A stretch of DNA of 64,000 nucleotides from assembly GCA_965221405.1 (NCBI GenBank), contig CBDCSE010000001.1, positions 558,001-622,000 on the forward strand. Reading direction: 5' to 3'. Below are positions 29,241-38,203 of this stretch, in pieces. The position numbers and the translations under genes are program-made. A model generated the notes under the pieces. That model had not been told where the DNA came from. It did not search any database and saw nothing but the letters and a program-made list of their open reading frames with translations. Origin of the DNA: JAPOUP01 sp965221405. GTDB taxonomy: Bacteria > Pseudomonadota > Alphaproteobacteria > Rhodobacterales > Rhodobacteraceae. Position 1 is the stretch's first letter. Every line of letters begins with the position of its first letter.

Positions 29241-30776
29241 TTATCCCACACGCTCCGCGCGGCGTACAGGATTCATGGACCGATGCACCAACAGCCCTAC
29301 AAGAAGCAGCATCAGGACATAAGTGGCGGACCAGTCACCGGTAAGGGAATATAATGTGGGAGGCAGCGGGGGAGGAAGGCCGACATCAATATGGCCCGCA
29401 CTGCCGAGTGGCAGAGATGCCTCGATCTTCCCGCGCGCGTCAATCACCGCCGACACACCGGTATTGGCTACCCTCACCATTGGCACACCCTGCTCCACCG
29501 CCCTGAGCCGGGCCTGCGCCAAATGCTGATAGGGGCCGGATATCTCGCCGAACCAGGCATCATTGGTGATCTGCAGCATCCATGCGGGCCGTTCCGGCGC
29601 GGCCGCGACATCCTGCGGGAATATCGCTTCATAACATATGAGCGGCAAAACCTGACCCAATGGTCCGAAATCGACGAGCCGAGCCCCCGGACCGGGACTA
29701 TAGCCGAATCCATGCCGTGCCGAATAGGTCGTGAAGCCGACGCGGGCCATGATATCTCCAAACGGGACGTATTCACCGAACGGAACAAGGTGATGTTTGT
29801 CGTAGACATCGGTTATGGTGCCGGAGCCGTCAATTACTACGAGGCTGTTATGAACGCGCCAGTCAACCCTTCTTTGGATTCCGAGGACAACCGGAACTCC
29901 GGCCGCGACCTCGGCGATGCGGTCAATCGCTGGACCCGCGCGGTCGAGCATCATCGGAACAGCCAGTTCCGGCCAGATTATCAGGTCTGGACGTCTGGCT
30001 GATCCCGCAGCGGACTGCTCCAGCATCCTTTGAAAGAATATTGGGGTATGACCGGGATCCCATTTGAGATGTTGCGCGGCATTGGGCTGCACCATCCGAA
30101 GGACAGGCCAATCCCGCTCAGACCCGGGAATCGGCTGGTTCGCCATCCAAACCCCAATCGCATAGAGGCCCGCAAATGGAAGCATGCCGAGTAGGGCCGC
30201 AGGCCGCGACCAGCAGAATGTCACGGGCAGCGTCGCGGTAAACAGTGTCATTAGTGTCAGCCCGTGCGGACCGATCCACGCCGCCAGCTGCATTGGCGCC
30301 CAACCAATCCAGATATGTCCGATCAACGCCCAAGGAAAACCGGTCAGCAGGTAGGAGCGTGCGAGTTCGGCAAGTGCCATCCCGCAGGGCCAAGCGATCA
30401 CTGATATCCGGCCCTGATCTGACAGCCAACTCGCGAGCCACCACGCCGCGCTCCAGAATAGGGCGAAGCCACCAGCGGTAATGACCAGCGCGAAGGGTGC
30501 CATCCAACCATGGCGTGACGGGTTAACAAGAAACGGCTCCACGATCCAGGACAGGGTGACCGCGAAATACCCTACACCGAACGCCCAACCCATGAACGCA
30601 GCCATGCGTGCGCCTACCGTTCGGCGGAACAGAACGAATGCCAACGCAAGTCCGGCCAGAGCCACCAAAGGCAGCGATACCGGAGCCTGACCCAGCGCGG
30701 CCAGAGCGCCCGACAGAACCGCCGCCGCCATCGGCACCCAGATCGATCGTCCGGGAATCGACCTGCCGTCAGCCAT
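29241..30776 (-). CDS. lnt: Apolipoprotein N-acyltransferase
   Basis: This inner-membrane enzyme adds the third acyl chain to outer-membrane lipoproteins. It has 511 residues, with about six N-terminal membrane helices and then a periplasmic nitrilase domain. The catalytic triad is visible: Glu in IIWPELAVP, Lys in YDKHHLVPFGEYVP and Cys in LICYEAIFP. Its start overlaps the stop of the upstream corC gene by 8 bases. The lipoprotein release genes lolD and lolC/E are also in this window. Confidence 0.95.
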   Translation of the reverse strand: MADGRSIPGRSIWVPMAAAVLSGALAALGQAPVSLPLVALAGLALAFVLFRRTVGARMAAFMGWAFGVGYFAVTLSWIVEPFLVNPSRHGWMAPFALVITAGGFALFWSAAWWLASWLSDQGRISVIAWPCGMALAELARSYLLTGFPWALIGHIWIGWAPMQLAAWIGPHGLTLMTLFTATLPVTFCWSRPAALLGMLPFAGLYAIGVWMANQPIPGSERDWPVLRMVQPNAAQHLKWDPGHTPIFFQRMLEQSAAGSARRPDLIIWPELAVPMMLDRAGPAIDRIAEVAAGVPVVLGIQRRVDWRVHNSLVVIDGSGTITDVYDKHHLVPFGEYVPFGDIMARVGFTTYSARHGFGYSPGPGARLVDFGPLGQVLPLICYEAIFPQDVAAAPERPAWMLQITNDAWFGEISGPYQHLAQARLRAVEQGVPMVRVANTGVSAVIDARGKIEASLPLGSAGHIDVGLPPPLPPTLYSLTGDWSATYVLMLLLVGLLVHRSMNPVRRAERVG

Positions 30777-31662
30777 CGTCCGGGAAATAGACCCTTACGC
30801 GCAGCCGCTTGATTCGGCGCGGGTCCGCGTCAACAACCTCGAATTCCGTTCCCTGCGGATGTCGAATCACCTCGCCGCGAACCGGCACACCACGGGACAG
30901 CATGAATACAAGGCCGCCAAGCGTGTCTATCTCCTCGCTCTCCTTCTGTTCCGCCAGCCTCAAACTGAGTCCGATCTCTTTCTCGAACTCAGCGAGAGGT
31001 GACTTTGCCCGCGCCAGGTAACAACCGGGTTTCTCCAGCGTCCAGAACTCGCCCTCGTCGATGTCGTGCTCGTCCTCGATCTCGCCCAGTACCTGCTCGA
31101 TCAAGTCCTCGATGCTTACAAGCCCGTCAACGCCGCCGTATTCATCGATCACTAACGCAAGGTGCATCCTCTGGCTCTGCATCTTTCTTAGCAGCACTCC
31201 AATGGGCATGGACGGTGGCGCAAACAGAAGTGGCCTCAACATCTTGCGCAGGACAAATCTACCACCCTTGCCGTTGAAACCGTGATTTAGGGCGAAGTCT
31301 TTCAGGTGAATCAAACCTTTCGGGCTATCGAGTGTCCCTTCGTAAACCGGAAGGCGCGTCAGTCCGCTCTCCCGAAAGATCTGCACAAGTCTATCCTTAC
31401 CGATATTGATCGGGACCGAAACGATGTCCGCCTTGGGAAGCGCCACATCCTCGACCCGCAGTCGACGTAGATTTACCATGTCGGGCCACGACGCAGCCGG
31501 GGTACGGTCTATCCGTTCTGAGCTTTCGCGAGCTGTAGGCTTCCCGCCGTTTCCGATAGCGAGCGCATCGAGTAACCGACCGATCAAACCGCGCTGTCCG
31601 TCGCCCGCATGATCCCGCACGCCATGCGCGGCGCTAGAGGACCCGCCGTCCGAGTCACCCAT
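30769..31662 (-). CDS. corC: CorC/HlyC-family CBS-domain protein
   Basis: This protein of 297 residues has paired CBS domains (IVSVPINIGKDRLVQIF to LALVIDEYGGVDGLVSIEDLIEQVLGEI) and a C-terminal CorC_HlyC domain (LGGLVFMLSRGVPVRGEVI). Relatives are linked to magnesium/cobalt efflux and toxin tolerance. It has no membrane domain, which is normal for the CorC form. It lies between ybeY and lnt in the usual alphaproteobacterial order. Confidence 0.93.
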   Translation of the reverse strand: MGDSDGGSSSAAHGVRDHAGDGQRGLIGRLLDALAIGNGGKPTARESSERIDRTPAASWPDMVNLRRLRVEDVALPKADIVSVPINIGKDRLVQIFRESGLTRLPVYEGTLDSPKGLIHLKDFALNHGFNGKGGRFVLRKMLRPLLFAPPSMPIGVLLRKMQSQRMHLALVIDEYGGVDGLVSIEDLIEQVLGEIEDEHDIDEGEFWTLEKPGCYLARAKSPLAEFEKEIGLSLRLAEQKESEEIDTLGGLVFMLSRGVPVRGEVIRHPQGTEFEVVDADPRRIKRLRVRVYFPDDG

Positions 31663-31703
31663 ATTCCCTTTCCATTGTTTCCGGATCGACGGTGACCCGT
31701 GAC

Positions 31704-32204
31704 TTAGTATGGACGCTTAATCCCGAGGGTTGCAAGTATCTCGGTTTCCAGAAACTCCATCCGCTCCGAATTCCTTTCGTCGATGTGATCATACCCAAGG
31801 AGATGCAGCAGACCATGTACCACAAGATGGGTGACATGGTCGGACAAAGTCCTGCCTTGACCTACCGCCTCACAACAACAGGTCTCGTAGGCGATCGCGA
31901 TGTCCCCGAGTTCCCCGTCGGCCGGAAACGGCGGATCACCGCCCGGAGTCACCGGCACACGGTTGACGGAAGGCCAGCTCAGCACGTTAGTGGGTCGGCG
32001 CTGGCCACGGAATTCCCGATTGAGCGCCTCGATTCGCGCATCGTCGCAACCTAGCAGGCAGAACCGGAACATCGCCGGATCGAGCTTCAGATGTTCCAGT
32101 GTTGTCCGGGACGCAACGCGTGCGAGCGCATCGAGTCCGGCCGTCCTCCACCGCACGTCCTCAATGACGGAATCCACGAGTTCCAGTTCGGAATCGCTGC
32201 TCAC
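31704..32204 (-). CDS. ybeY: Endoribonuclease YbeY (16S rRNA maturation)
   Basis: This is a zinc-dependent single-strand endoribonuclease of 166 residues involved in 16S rRNA 3' end maturation and quality control. The metal motif HLVVHGLLHLLGYDH gives the three His ligands, and TNVLSWPS and GELGDIAIAYET are conserved family segments. Its ATG overlaps the stop of phoH by 4 bases, so the two are coupled. Confidence 0.95.
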   Translation of the reverse strand: MSSDSELELVDSVIEDVRWRTAGLDALARVASRTTLEHLKLDPAMFRFCLLGCDDARIEALNREFRGQRRPTNVLSWPSVNRVPVTPGGDPPFPADGELGDIAIAYETCCCEAVGQGRTLSDHVTHLVVHGLLHLLGYDHIDERNSERMEFLETEILATLGIKRPY

Positions 32205-33235
32205 GGCGGTACTGAGGTGCCCGGGATTTCGCGTTCATACGCATCGACGATCCGTGCAACCAGATGGTGACGCACTACATCCCTGGAACTGAACCGGTCA
32301 AAGGAAACTCCCTCGACCGAGCGCAGACGGCGTTCGGCGTCGGCAAGCCCCGATGTCTGGCCACGGGGCAGATCCACTTGGCTCAGATCGCCCGTGACAA
32401 CCATGCGGCTACCTTCCCCGAGGCGCGTCAGGAACATCTTCATCTGCATTTCGGTGGCGTTCTGCGCCTCGTCGAGCAGCACGAAACTGTTCAGCAGCGT
32501 ACGCCCCCTCATGAAAGCCAACGGCGCGATTTCGATCTTCCTCTCTTCGATGAACTTCGCGATCCGTCTGCCGGGCAGGCAGTCGTGCAGGGCGTCATAG
32601 AGCGGCTGCATGTAAGGATCGACCTTTTCCTTCATGTCCCCGGGGAGGAAACCCAGGTGCTCGCCGGCTTCCACGGCCGGTCGGCTGAGAACGATCCGGT
32701 CCACCGTTCCGCTAAGGAACATCGACACACCCGCCGCGACCGCAAGGTATGTCTTGCCAGTACCAGCCGGCCCGATGGAAAACGCAAGTTCATGTTCGAA
32801 CAGGTTCCTGACATACGTTCTCTGGGCCGCCGTGCGTGGAGCGACAGATTTTTTCCGCGTCTTAATTTCGACACGCCCGTCAATGGACATCTCCATCCGA
32901 CTATCGGCCCGCGTACCGGCTCCCCCCGCCGGTGCCAAAAGCGCCAGCCGGATTGCGCCATCGATCTCCCCCGAGCCGACGGCATATCCATCCTCAAGCC
33001 TTTCGTAGAGGTCACGGAGCACCTGGATCGCCAGTTCGCCTGTCCGTGGCTCACCAACCACTGCCAGCCTGTTTCCCCGCCGAAGGATCTGCACTCCCAG
33101 CTTACGCTCGACAAAGGTGAGATTACGGTCATATTCGCCGCAGAGGTCGATCAGCAGGCGGTTGTCGGAAAGCTCAAGCGACATCTCCCGGGACTTTTCC
33201 AAGCCTTCGACATGCGAATGGGCGGTTATTTCCAA
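32201..33235 (-). CDS. phoH: PhoH-like ATPase
   Basis: This is a 344-residue PhoH-family P-loop ATPase. An N-terminal KH-like region precedes the Walker A motif GPAGTGKTYLA. RPAVEAGEHLGFLPG, DEAQNATEMQMKMFLTR and VTGDLSQVDLP follow. It is likely an RNA-dependent ATPase/helicase acting with YbeY. In related genomes miaB precedes phoH in the same direction; here miaB is on the other strand and a toxin-antitoxin gene lies between. Confidence 0.94.
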   Translation of the reverse strand: MEITAHSHVEGLEKSREMSLELSDNRLLIDLCGEYDRNLTFVERKLGVQILRRGNRLAVVGEPRTGELAIQVLRDLYERLEDGYAVGSGEIDGAIRLALLAPAGGAGTRADSRMEMSIDGRVEIKTRKKSVAPRTAAQRTYVRNLFEHELAFSIGPAGTGKTYLAVAAGVSMFLSGTVDRIVLSRPAVEAGEHLGFLPGDMKEKVDPYMQPLYDALHDCLPGRRIAKFIEERKIEIAPLAFMRGRTLLNSFVLLDEAQNATEMQMKMFLTRLGEGSRMVVTGDLSQVDLPRGQTSGLADAERRLRSVEGVSFDRFSSRDVVRHHLVARIVDAYEREIPGTSVPP

Positions 33236-33776
33236 TCCGGTCTCCCTCTATTCCACTGTTGCGGCGAACATGCCAAGGCAGACAAACCCGGGCAAGTGGA
33301 AATACGGAATTCACTCTGAAACCTTTGGCGTCCGGGTGACGGTTCCGAGGCGTCACGGCCAAACCGGCCAGAGCGGGCCAGGCAAGTGTCCGGCCAGCTG
33401 AGGCGAATGATGACCTGTCTGTTGCCGTGATCGCCCTCAATGAGGTCGCCGGACGGGAAGACCTTTTCAAGCTTGAGATCGCTGGGCGCGTGTTGGGCCC
33501 GGGTTTCCATTGCCAGCAGTACCGCCAGACCCGTTCCCCGAACGAGCGCTACGGCATTAGCCCGGGCTATCTTTGACAGGATCATTACGGTCCCCCGAAT
33601 TCCAGCGGGGGCGTTTCTTCACCAAGCATCTCACCGAACAGCGCCGGGCGAGCCCGCATACCACATCGCTTCCATGCGCACCGATGACGGCGATCCCAAT
33701 GGCGGCGCCCTGCCTGTCCGAGTATGGCGAAACCCCCATAGTGCGGAGATGGCAGCGACATGGTGAAGCCGGTCGA
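33236..33776. other. Spacer between phoH and the toxin-antitoxin gene
   Basis: A minus-strand frame at 33585-33226 begins MILSKIARANAVALVRGTG and looks moderately protein-like, but it overlaps the phoH start and has no known relative. An out-of-frame MKPVEWTG-like codon run at 33762-33785 looks like the original N-terminus of the downstream toxin. The stretch is probably part of a decayed insertion. Confidence 0.35.
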
Positions 33777-34439
33777 ATGGACTGGGCCAGCTCCAGTAAA
33801 GCGGATCTGAAGCGCTTCCCGGATCCGGTGCAGAACCACATGGGGTTCGCGATCTACCGCGCCCAACTCGGACACCGACATCGGGACGCGAAGCCGCTGA
33901 AAGGCTTCGGCTCAGATGTTGTGGAGGTCATCGCGCACCACGACGGCCACACCTTCCGGGCCGTCTATGTCCTGCACACCTTCCAGAAGAAGGCTAAACG
34001 CGGCATCGCGACCCCGAAGCGGGAGCTCGACCTGGCTCACCGCCGCCTGCGCGTCGCTGAGCGACATCACTGTGAAACCCATCGTGGAGCCTCTGACGCA
34101 ATGGAACCCAAAGATACCGCCGTAGAGCGCGGCAGCGGCAACGTCTTCGCCGATCCCGGCTTTCCCGACGCCGACGCCCATCTCGTCAAGGCCGAGCTGG
34201 TCGGCCGCATCGACGACATCGTACGCGCTCGCGGCATCACCCAGACCGAGGCCACGCGGCTGCTGAGCCTCTCCCAGCCAGACGTGTCGCGGCTGCTGCG
34301 CGGCGACTTTCGCGAGTACTCGTTGGAACGCCTGTTCCGACTGCTGACGATGCTCGGGCGTGACATCGACATCGTTGTCCGCCAGCCGCGCTCGGCCACG
34401 GGCGGCAAGCTGCGCATCGCCGCCGCCGAACCTGCTTGA
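33777..34439 (+). CDS. HigB-HigA-type toxin and antitoxin fused in one reading frame
   Basis: Residues 1-105 are a RelE/HigB-like toxin of the Gp49 type: SSSKADLKRFPDPVQNHMGF, DAKPLKGFGSDVVEVI, and AVYVLHTFQKKAKRG followed by ATPKRELD. Residues from about 109 are a HigA-like antitoxin (RGSGNVFADPGF, then a helix-turn-helix ITQTEATRLLSLSQPDVSRLL and SLERLFRLLTMLG). Normally these are two genes. Here no stop separates them, although an internal ATG at 34101 (MEPKDTAVE) could still start a separate antitoxin. The usual toxin N-terminus (VEW) lies one frame off, so a small indel probably occurred. It is either a neutralised fusion or a decaying locus. Confidence 0.75.
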   Translation: MDWASSSKADLKRFPDPVQNHMGFAIYRAQLGHRHRDAKPLKGFGSDVVEVIAHHDGHTFRAVYVLHTFQKKAKRGIATPKRELDLAHRRLRVAERHHCETHRGASDAMEPKDTAVERGSGNVFADPGFPDADAHLVKAELVGRIDDIVRARGITQTEATRLLSLSQPDVSRLLRGDFREYSLERLFRLLTMLGRDIDIVVRQPRSATGGKLRIAAAEPA

Positions 34440-34763
34440 CGCCGGTTACCGATGAGCGATCCGCAGTCGAGGCCGATTACACACCCAACTCGGAATTCGT
34501 CGTCGGCGCGGGGTCAGAACGCGTTCACACTCCGCTTCGATCGGCCCGAAATCATAGATCGAAAGCCGACGCCCGGACGAATAAGTCTTGCGGGGCACCT
34601 GACCCTCAAACTTTCCGGCCCGGAAACGTTCGAGCCGGAATCATGCCGGACATATCCCGGCCCAGTGGCAAGGGTGAAGCAAAATCCGTACCGTGATCGA
34701 TTTGTTGCGTAATGCCCGCCCGTGATGTAACGAATGTTCCCCGTTGAGTTCGAGGAACCCGGA
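34440..34763. other. Spacer upstream of miaB
   Basis: About 320 bases with no convincing gene. It must hold the miaB promoter, since miaB is the first gene in this direction, but no clear -35/-10 pair was identified. Confidence 0.3.
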
Positions 34764-36104
34764 ATGGCTGAGCCAAAGCGGCTGCATATCAAGACCTACG
34801 GCTGTCAGATGAATGTCTACGACAGCCAGCGCATGGCCGAAACCCTGGGAGAGGAAGCCCTGGGTGAACATGGCTACATCGAAACGGCGGATCCCGAAAA
34901 TGCGGACCTAATTCTCCTCAACACATGCCACATCCGCGAAAAGGCTGTGGAGAAGGTCTATTCCGAGCTTGGCAGGCTAAAGCGGCTTAAGGCGATCAAG
35001 CCAGGTCTGAGGATTGGAGTCGCGGGGTGCGTGGCGCAGGCCGAGGGTGCGGAAATCATGCGCCGTCAGCCGATCGTGGATCTCGTGGTTGGACCGCAAA
35101 GCTACCACGATCTTCCCAAACTGGATTCACGGGCCCGCAACGACGAACATCCGGTTCAGATCGAGTTTCCCGCCGAGTCAAAATTCGATGCTCTGCCAAG
35201 GCGCCACATGGCTGGTCGCGGGCCGTCCGCATTCCTGACAGTGCAGGAGGGATGTAACCGCTTCTGCGCGTTTTGCGTGGTTCCGTACACGCGAGGCGCG
35301 GAGGTGTCCCGGCCGGTCAACGCCGTAATCGCAGAGGCACGGGCGCTGGTTGCGGGTGGCGTCCGCGAGATCACACTGCTGGGCCAGAACGTAAATGCCT
35401 ATCACGGTGCGGGAACGAACGGCATTTTCTCGCTTGCCAAACTTGTTTCCGAACTCGCGTCCGTGGACGGGCTTGATCGCATCCGCTATACGACATCGCA
35501 TCCCAAAGATATGACCGACGACCTGATCGAGGTACATGGAACCTGCCCGAAACTCATGCCCTACCTGCACCTGCCGGCGCAGTCCGGCAGCGACCGGATC
35601 CTGAAAAGAATGAACCGCGGCCATACCGCGGAGGCGTATATTCGGCTCATTGAACGCGTTCGGGAGGCGCGACCGGATATCCTTATCTCCGGCGATTTTA
35701 TCGTCGGTTTTCCAGAAGAGACCGAGGCCGATTTCGCCGACACCATGGCCTTGGTCGATAACGTGCGCTATGGCCAGAGCTACTCTTTCAGGTATTCAGC
35801 GAGGCCCGGCACCCCAGCGGCCGAACGCAGGCAGGTCGATCCCGAAATCTCGGGAGACCGACTGGCGCGACTGCAGGCACTTCTCACGCGGCAACAGCGC
35901 GACTTCCAGAACGACATGGTCGGGCGGGAGGTGAACGTTCTCTTCAGTCACGAGGGACGAAAGCGAAACCAGATGGTCGGCAGATCCGACCATCTGCACG
36001 CGGTCCATGTCTCCGATGGGCACATCATCTCCGGAAATCTGCTGAAAGTGCGCATTACAGGGAGTGCGCCGAACTCACTTTCCGGCGAGTTGGTTCCCGG
36101 TTAA
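34764..36104 (+). CDS. miaB: tRNA-2-methylthio-N6-dimethylallyladenosine synthase
   Basis: This radical SAM enzyme methylthiolates A37 of tRNAs reading UNN codons. It has 446 residues from the chosen start at 34764 (MAEPKRLHIKTYGCQMN), which has a GAGGAA site. The auxiliary cluster cysteines lie in YGCQMN, NTCHIREKA and GCVAQAEG, and the radical SAM CxxxCxxC is GCNRFCAFC. A C-terminal TRAM domain is present. It is intact, but it is oriented opposite to phoH-ybeY-corC-lnt, with which it normally forms one run. Confidence 0.95.
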   Translation: MAEPKRLHIKTYGCQMNVYDSQRMAETLGEEALGEHGYIETADPENADLILLNTCHIREKAVEKVYSELGRLKRLKAIKPGLRIGVAGCVAQAEGAEIMRRQPIVDLVVGPQSYHDLPKLDSRARNDEHPVQIEFPAESKFDALPRRHMAGRGPSAFLTVQEGCNRFCAFCVVPYTRGAEVSRPVNAVIAEARALVAGGVREITLLGQNVNAYHGAGTNGIFSLAKLVSELASVDGLDRIRYTTSHPKDMTDDLIEVHGTCPKLMPYLHLPAQSGSDRILKRMNRGHTAEAYIRLIERVREARPDILISGDFIVGFPEETEADFADTMALVDNVRYGQSYSFRYSARPGTPAAERRQVDPEISGDRLARLQALLTRQQRDFQNDMVGREVNVLFSHEGRKRNQMVGRSDHLHAVHVSDGHIISGNLLKVRITGSAPNSLSGELVPG

Positions 36105-36120
36105 AGGCTTATCCCTTTAA
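36101..36120 (+). terminator. Short hairpin at the end of miaB
   Basis: TTAAAGG and CCTTTAA pair around CTTATC, overlapping the miaB stop codon and lying between two convergent genes. The stem is AT-rich and has no strong U-run, so its role as a terminator is uncertain. Confidence 0.35.
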
Positions 36121-36184
36121 GCAAGCCCGGTTAATCCGCCGTGGCATCACCGAAGGTCGGCCCGCTGATTCCCGCTTACCGCCA

Positions 36185-36643
36185 TTACTGATACGGTTTC
36201 CCTGTAACCTGATCGGTCGCGGGTTTCGGCCGTAGGCGAATAACGACACCAACATTGGCGATTTCCGTTCCCTCCGGCGCCGCCGGGAGCCGGGATATCC
36301 GCATCTGTCCAGCCGGCGCGTCAGTAACCGCCCCAGTGTTCTCCCAGAAGAAATGTGGATGACTTGACGTATTGGTGTCAAAGTAACTCCTGGAACCGTC
36401 AACGGTGATCTCACGCATCAATCCGGCGTCGCAGAAGGCTTTCAGAGTATTGTAGACCGTCGCCAGAGAAACCTTCACGCCGCTTCGGTCGGCAGAGGCA
36501 TAGAGATCCTCCGCCGTGACATGTCGGTCCTGGCCGTCACCGACCAGCAGCCCGGCAAGTGCCAGACGCTGTCGCGTTGGCCGCAGGCCAGCGCTTCGGA
36601 GCCATTCTCCACCGCGCCGGTTCATTTCCGTTTTGCAGTCCAT
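36185..36643 (-). CDS. irr: Fur-family iron response regulator Irr
   Basis: This is a 152-residue Fur-family DNA-binding protein. The winged helix (WLRSAGLRPTRQRLALAGLL, SLATVYNTLKAF) is intact. The C-terminal half (SHPHFFWENTGAVTD, EIANVGVVIRLR) matches Irr rather than Fur. The usual HHHF heme motif reads HPHFF, so heme responsiveness may be altered. In Rhodobacterales irr lies beside fabA-fabB-fabI, as here, although 1.5 kb of extra sequence separates them. Confidence 0.85.
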   Translation of the reverse strand: MDCKTEMNRRGGEWLRSAGLRPTRQRLALAGLLVGDGQDRHVTAEDLYASADRSGVKVSLATVYNTLKAFCDAGLMREITVDGSRSYFDTNTSSHPHFFWENTGAVTDAPAGQMRISRLPAAPEGTEIANVGVVIRLRPKPATDQVTGKPYQ

Positions 36644-36667
36644 AGCCTATTGCCCATAGTCCGAAGT

Positions 36668-36697
36668 AGCATAGCGCGGATTTAATGCCATAATCAA
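36668..36697 (-). promoter_or_regulatory. Candidate sigma-70 promoter for irr
   Basis: On the minus strand TTGATT is followed after 18 bases by TATGCT, with AT-rich sequence between, about 25 bases before the irr start. This stretch stands out as AT-rich among its neighbours. Confidence 0.5.
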
Positions 36698-37171
36698 TCA
36701 AAAATGACGGGATCGGGCGTAGCGATATGCACATCGGTTTGTCGACTTACCGTTCACGCGGCGACCAACGCCCCGTAGTCGGAAATACACGTCGGAAATC
36801 ACTCCAGCGAAAGCGCCGCCAACACTCATGGGCATTCAATGTTCCACTCCCATATTGGGAAGCGCACTTCAGACCGATTTACCGTCGAGAGCGTCTTTTG
36901 TTTCTGTCGAGAGCCCCGTGTTCCCGGATCCGTCGGTTAAGTCTCCGGAGACCCTCTTCAGGCCACCGCTTCGCGCACAGATGGCATCGCGTCGGGCTGA
37001 CGGGCGGCGGTGGCGGTGCGCACGCCGGACCACTTCGGACCACTTTCCGTCATGGGCATGGGCAATGAAATGTAAATTCACCCCGCCCTCACCCGGAATT
37101 TCCCGTTCCCGTAAGCGCACCGACCGGGCCGGAGGTCGCGTAAGCCGCCTCTCTCCCGGGTCCGCCGCCTG
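36698..37171. other. Unassigned stretch between irr and the Rpn-like gene
   Basis: Frames of 80-110 codons exist on both strands, but none has a recognisable domain or family-like composition. It is probably relic DNA that separated irr from the fab genes. Confidence 0.3.
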
Positions 37172-37729
37172 TCAGCGAGGCCTGCGGGGTTCGAAAATCT
37201 CGTCCAGCGTGCCGACGGTCACCAGCCGCTCCAGCCAGCGGTCGAGGGTCGCCGCGTCGGCGGACCGCACCTCACGATCCCTGGCCGCCGGAACATCCCC
37301 GAACCTGATCCGGGCAAGCCGGAGCAAAGTCTCCACCTTCCCTTCCGTCCGGCCCCTGTCCAACCCGCGCGCCTCGCCCTGATCCAGCAGCGTCTCGGCT
37401 ATCGTTCCCACAAGCGCCTCCATCTCGTTATGTCCCCCGTCGCGCAGTATGGTCCTGAGTTCCTCCAGATCCACATTATAGACCCGGAGGACGTATTCAA
37501 GGACCTGCCGCCTCAGGTCGCCGCCCGCCGGCAGACTCTCCGCGATCTCCGCGAGGAAGCCCAGCGCCTCATCGACGAAACTGCCCTCGACGATCTCCGG
37601 CGGGGTATCGGCCAGGCGGACGGAAAGGCCGCGCGGAAGATGGTCGCGCACGAAGTCCCGCGCACGTTCCGGATCGGAGATAAGTGCGCGGAAGAGCGTG
37701 TCGTGGGGCGTGGGAAGATCCGCCATCAT
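37172..37729 (-). CDS. Rpn/PDDEXK-transposase-family protein lacking its nuclease core
   Basis: The N-terminus (HDTLFRALISDPERARDFVRD, EIVEGSFVDEAL) is that of Rpn-type recombination-promoting nucleases. The C-terminal half (EYVLRVYNVDLEELRTIL, AETLLDQGEARG, KVETLLRLARIRFG) also fits these proteins. At about residue 55 the chain jumps from SFVDEAL straight to the late region. That skips the stretch with the catalytic Asp and the ExK residues seen in intact members. With 185 residues it is much shorter than usual and is probably inactive as a nuclease. The frame itself is open. Confidence 0.7.
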   Translation of the reverse strand: MMADLPTPHDTLFRALISDPERARDFVRDHLPRGLSVRLADTPPEIVEGSFVDEALGFLAEIAESLPAGGDLRRQVLEYVLRVYNVDLEELRTILRDGGHNEMEALVGTIAETLLDQGEARGLDRGRTEGKVETLLRLARIRFGDVPAARDREVRSADAATLDRWLERLVTVGTLDEIFEPRRPR

Positions 37730-38203
37730 TAGGCATCCCTGCCCACCAGTGCGTGATCCGTGCCGATCATCGCGCTTAACTCCCGGATCCGTACTGCCAT
37801 GAAAACCGCTCTACGGCATGTTCCGGCTCTCAGCGAGATCTCGATGCTGGCGTCGGAGGCCACGCAAGGACCGCGCACCTGATCACCTGGCCCGGCGCAC
37901 CAAAGGCTTCCGGCCCTGATGGTCAACAAAGGCGGAGATTGCCCCCCGATTTCAGGCGTGAAGCGACACGAAGCCGCTCGATGGCCGAAATTGGGGTGCG
38001 TCCCGATTTCCGGACATATTCCCTTTTCCGGGACCGCATCATTGGGATGCATGTCCGGCAGGAACAGGCCGATCCGTCGGCATTCGGATGTGGTGGAGCT
38101 CCCGGAATACCCGCCAGTTCGGCAAACCCTTGCCAGCCCACGAACCCAACTGCTAGACAGGTCCGGACTGAAATCAGGCGAACCATCGGGAGCCTCGTGT
38201 GAC
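37730..38203. other. Spacer upstream of fabA
   Basis: No convincing gene. A minus-strand frame covers the region but reads through fabA antisense and has no family features. The fabA promoter is presumably in the last 100 bases. Confidence 0.3.
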
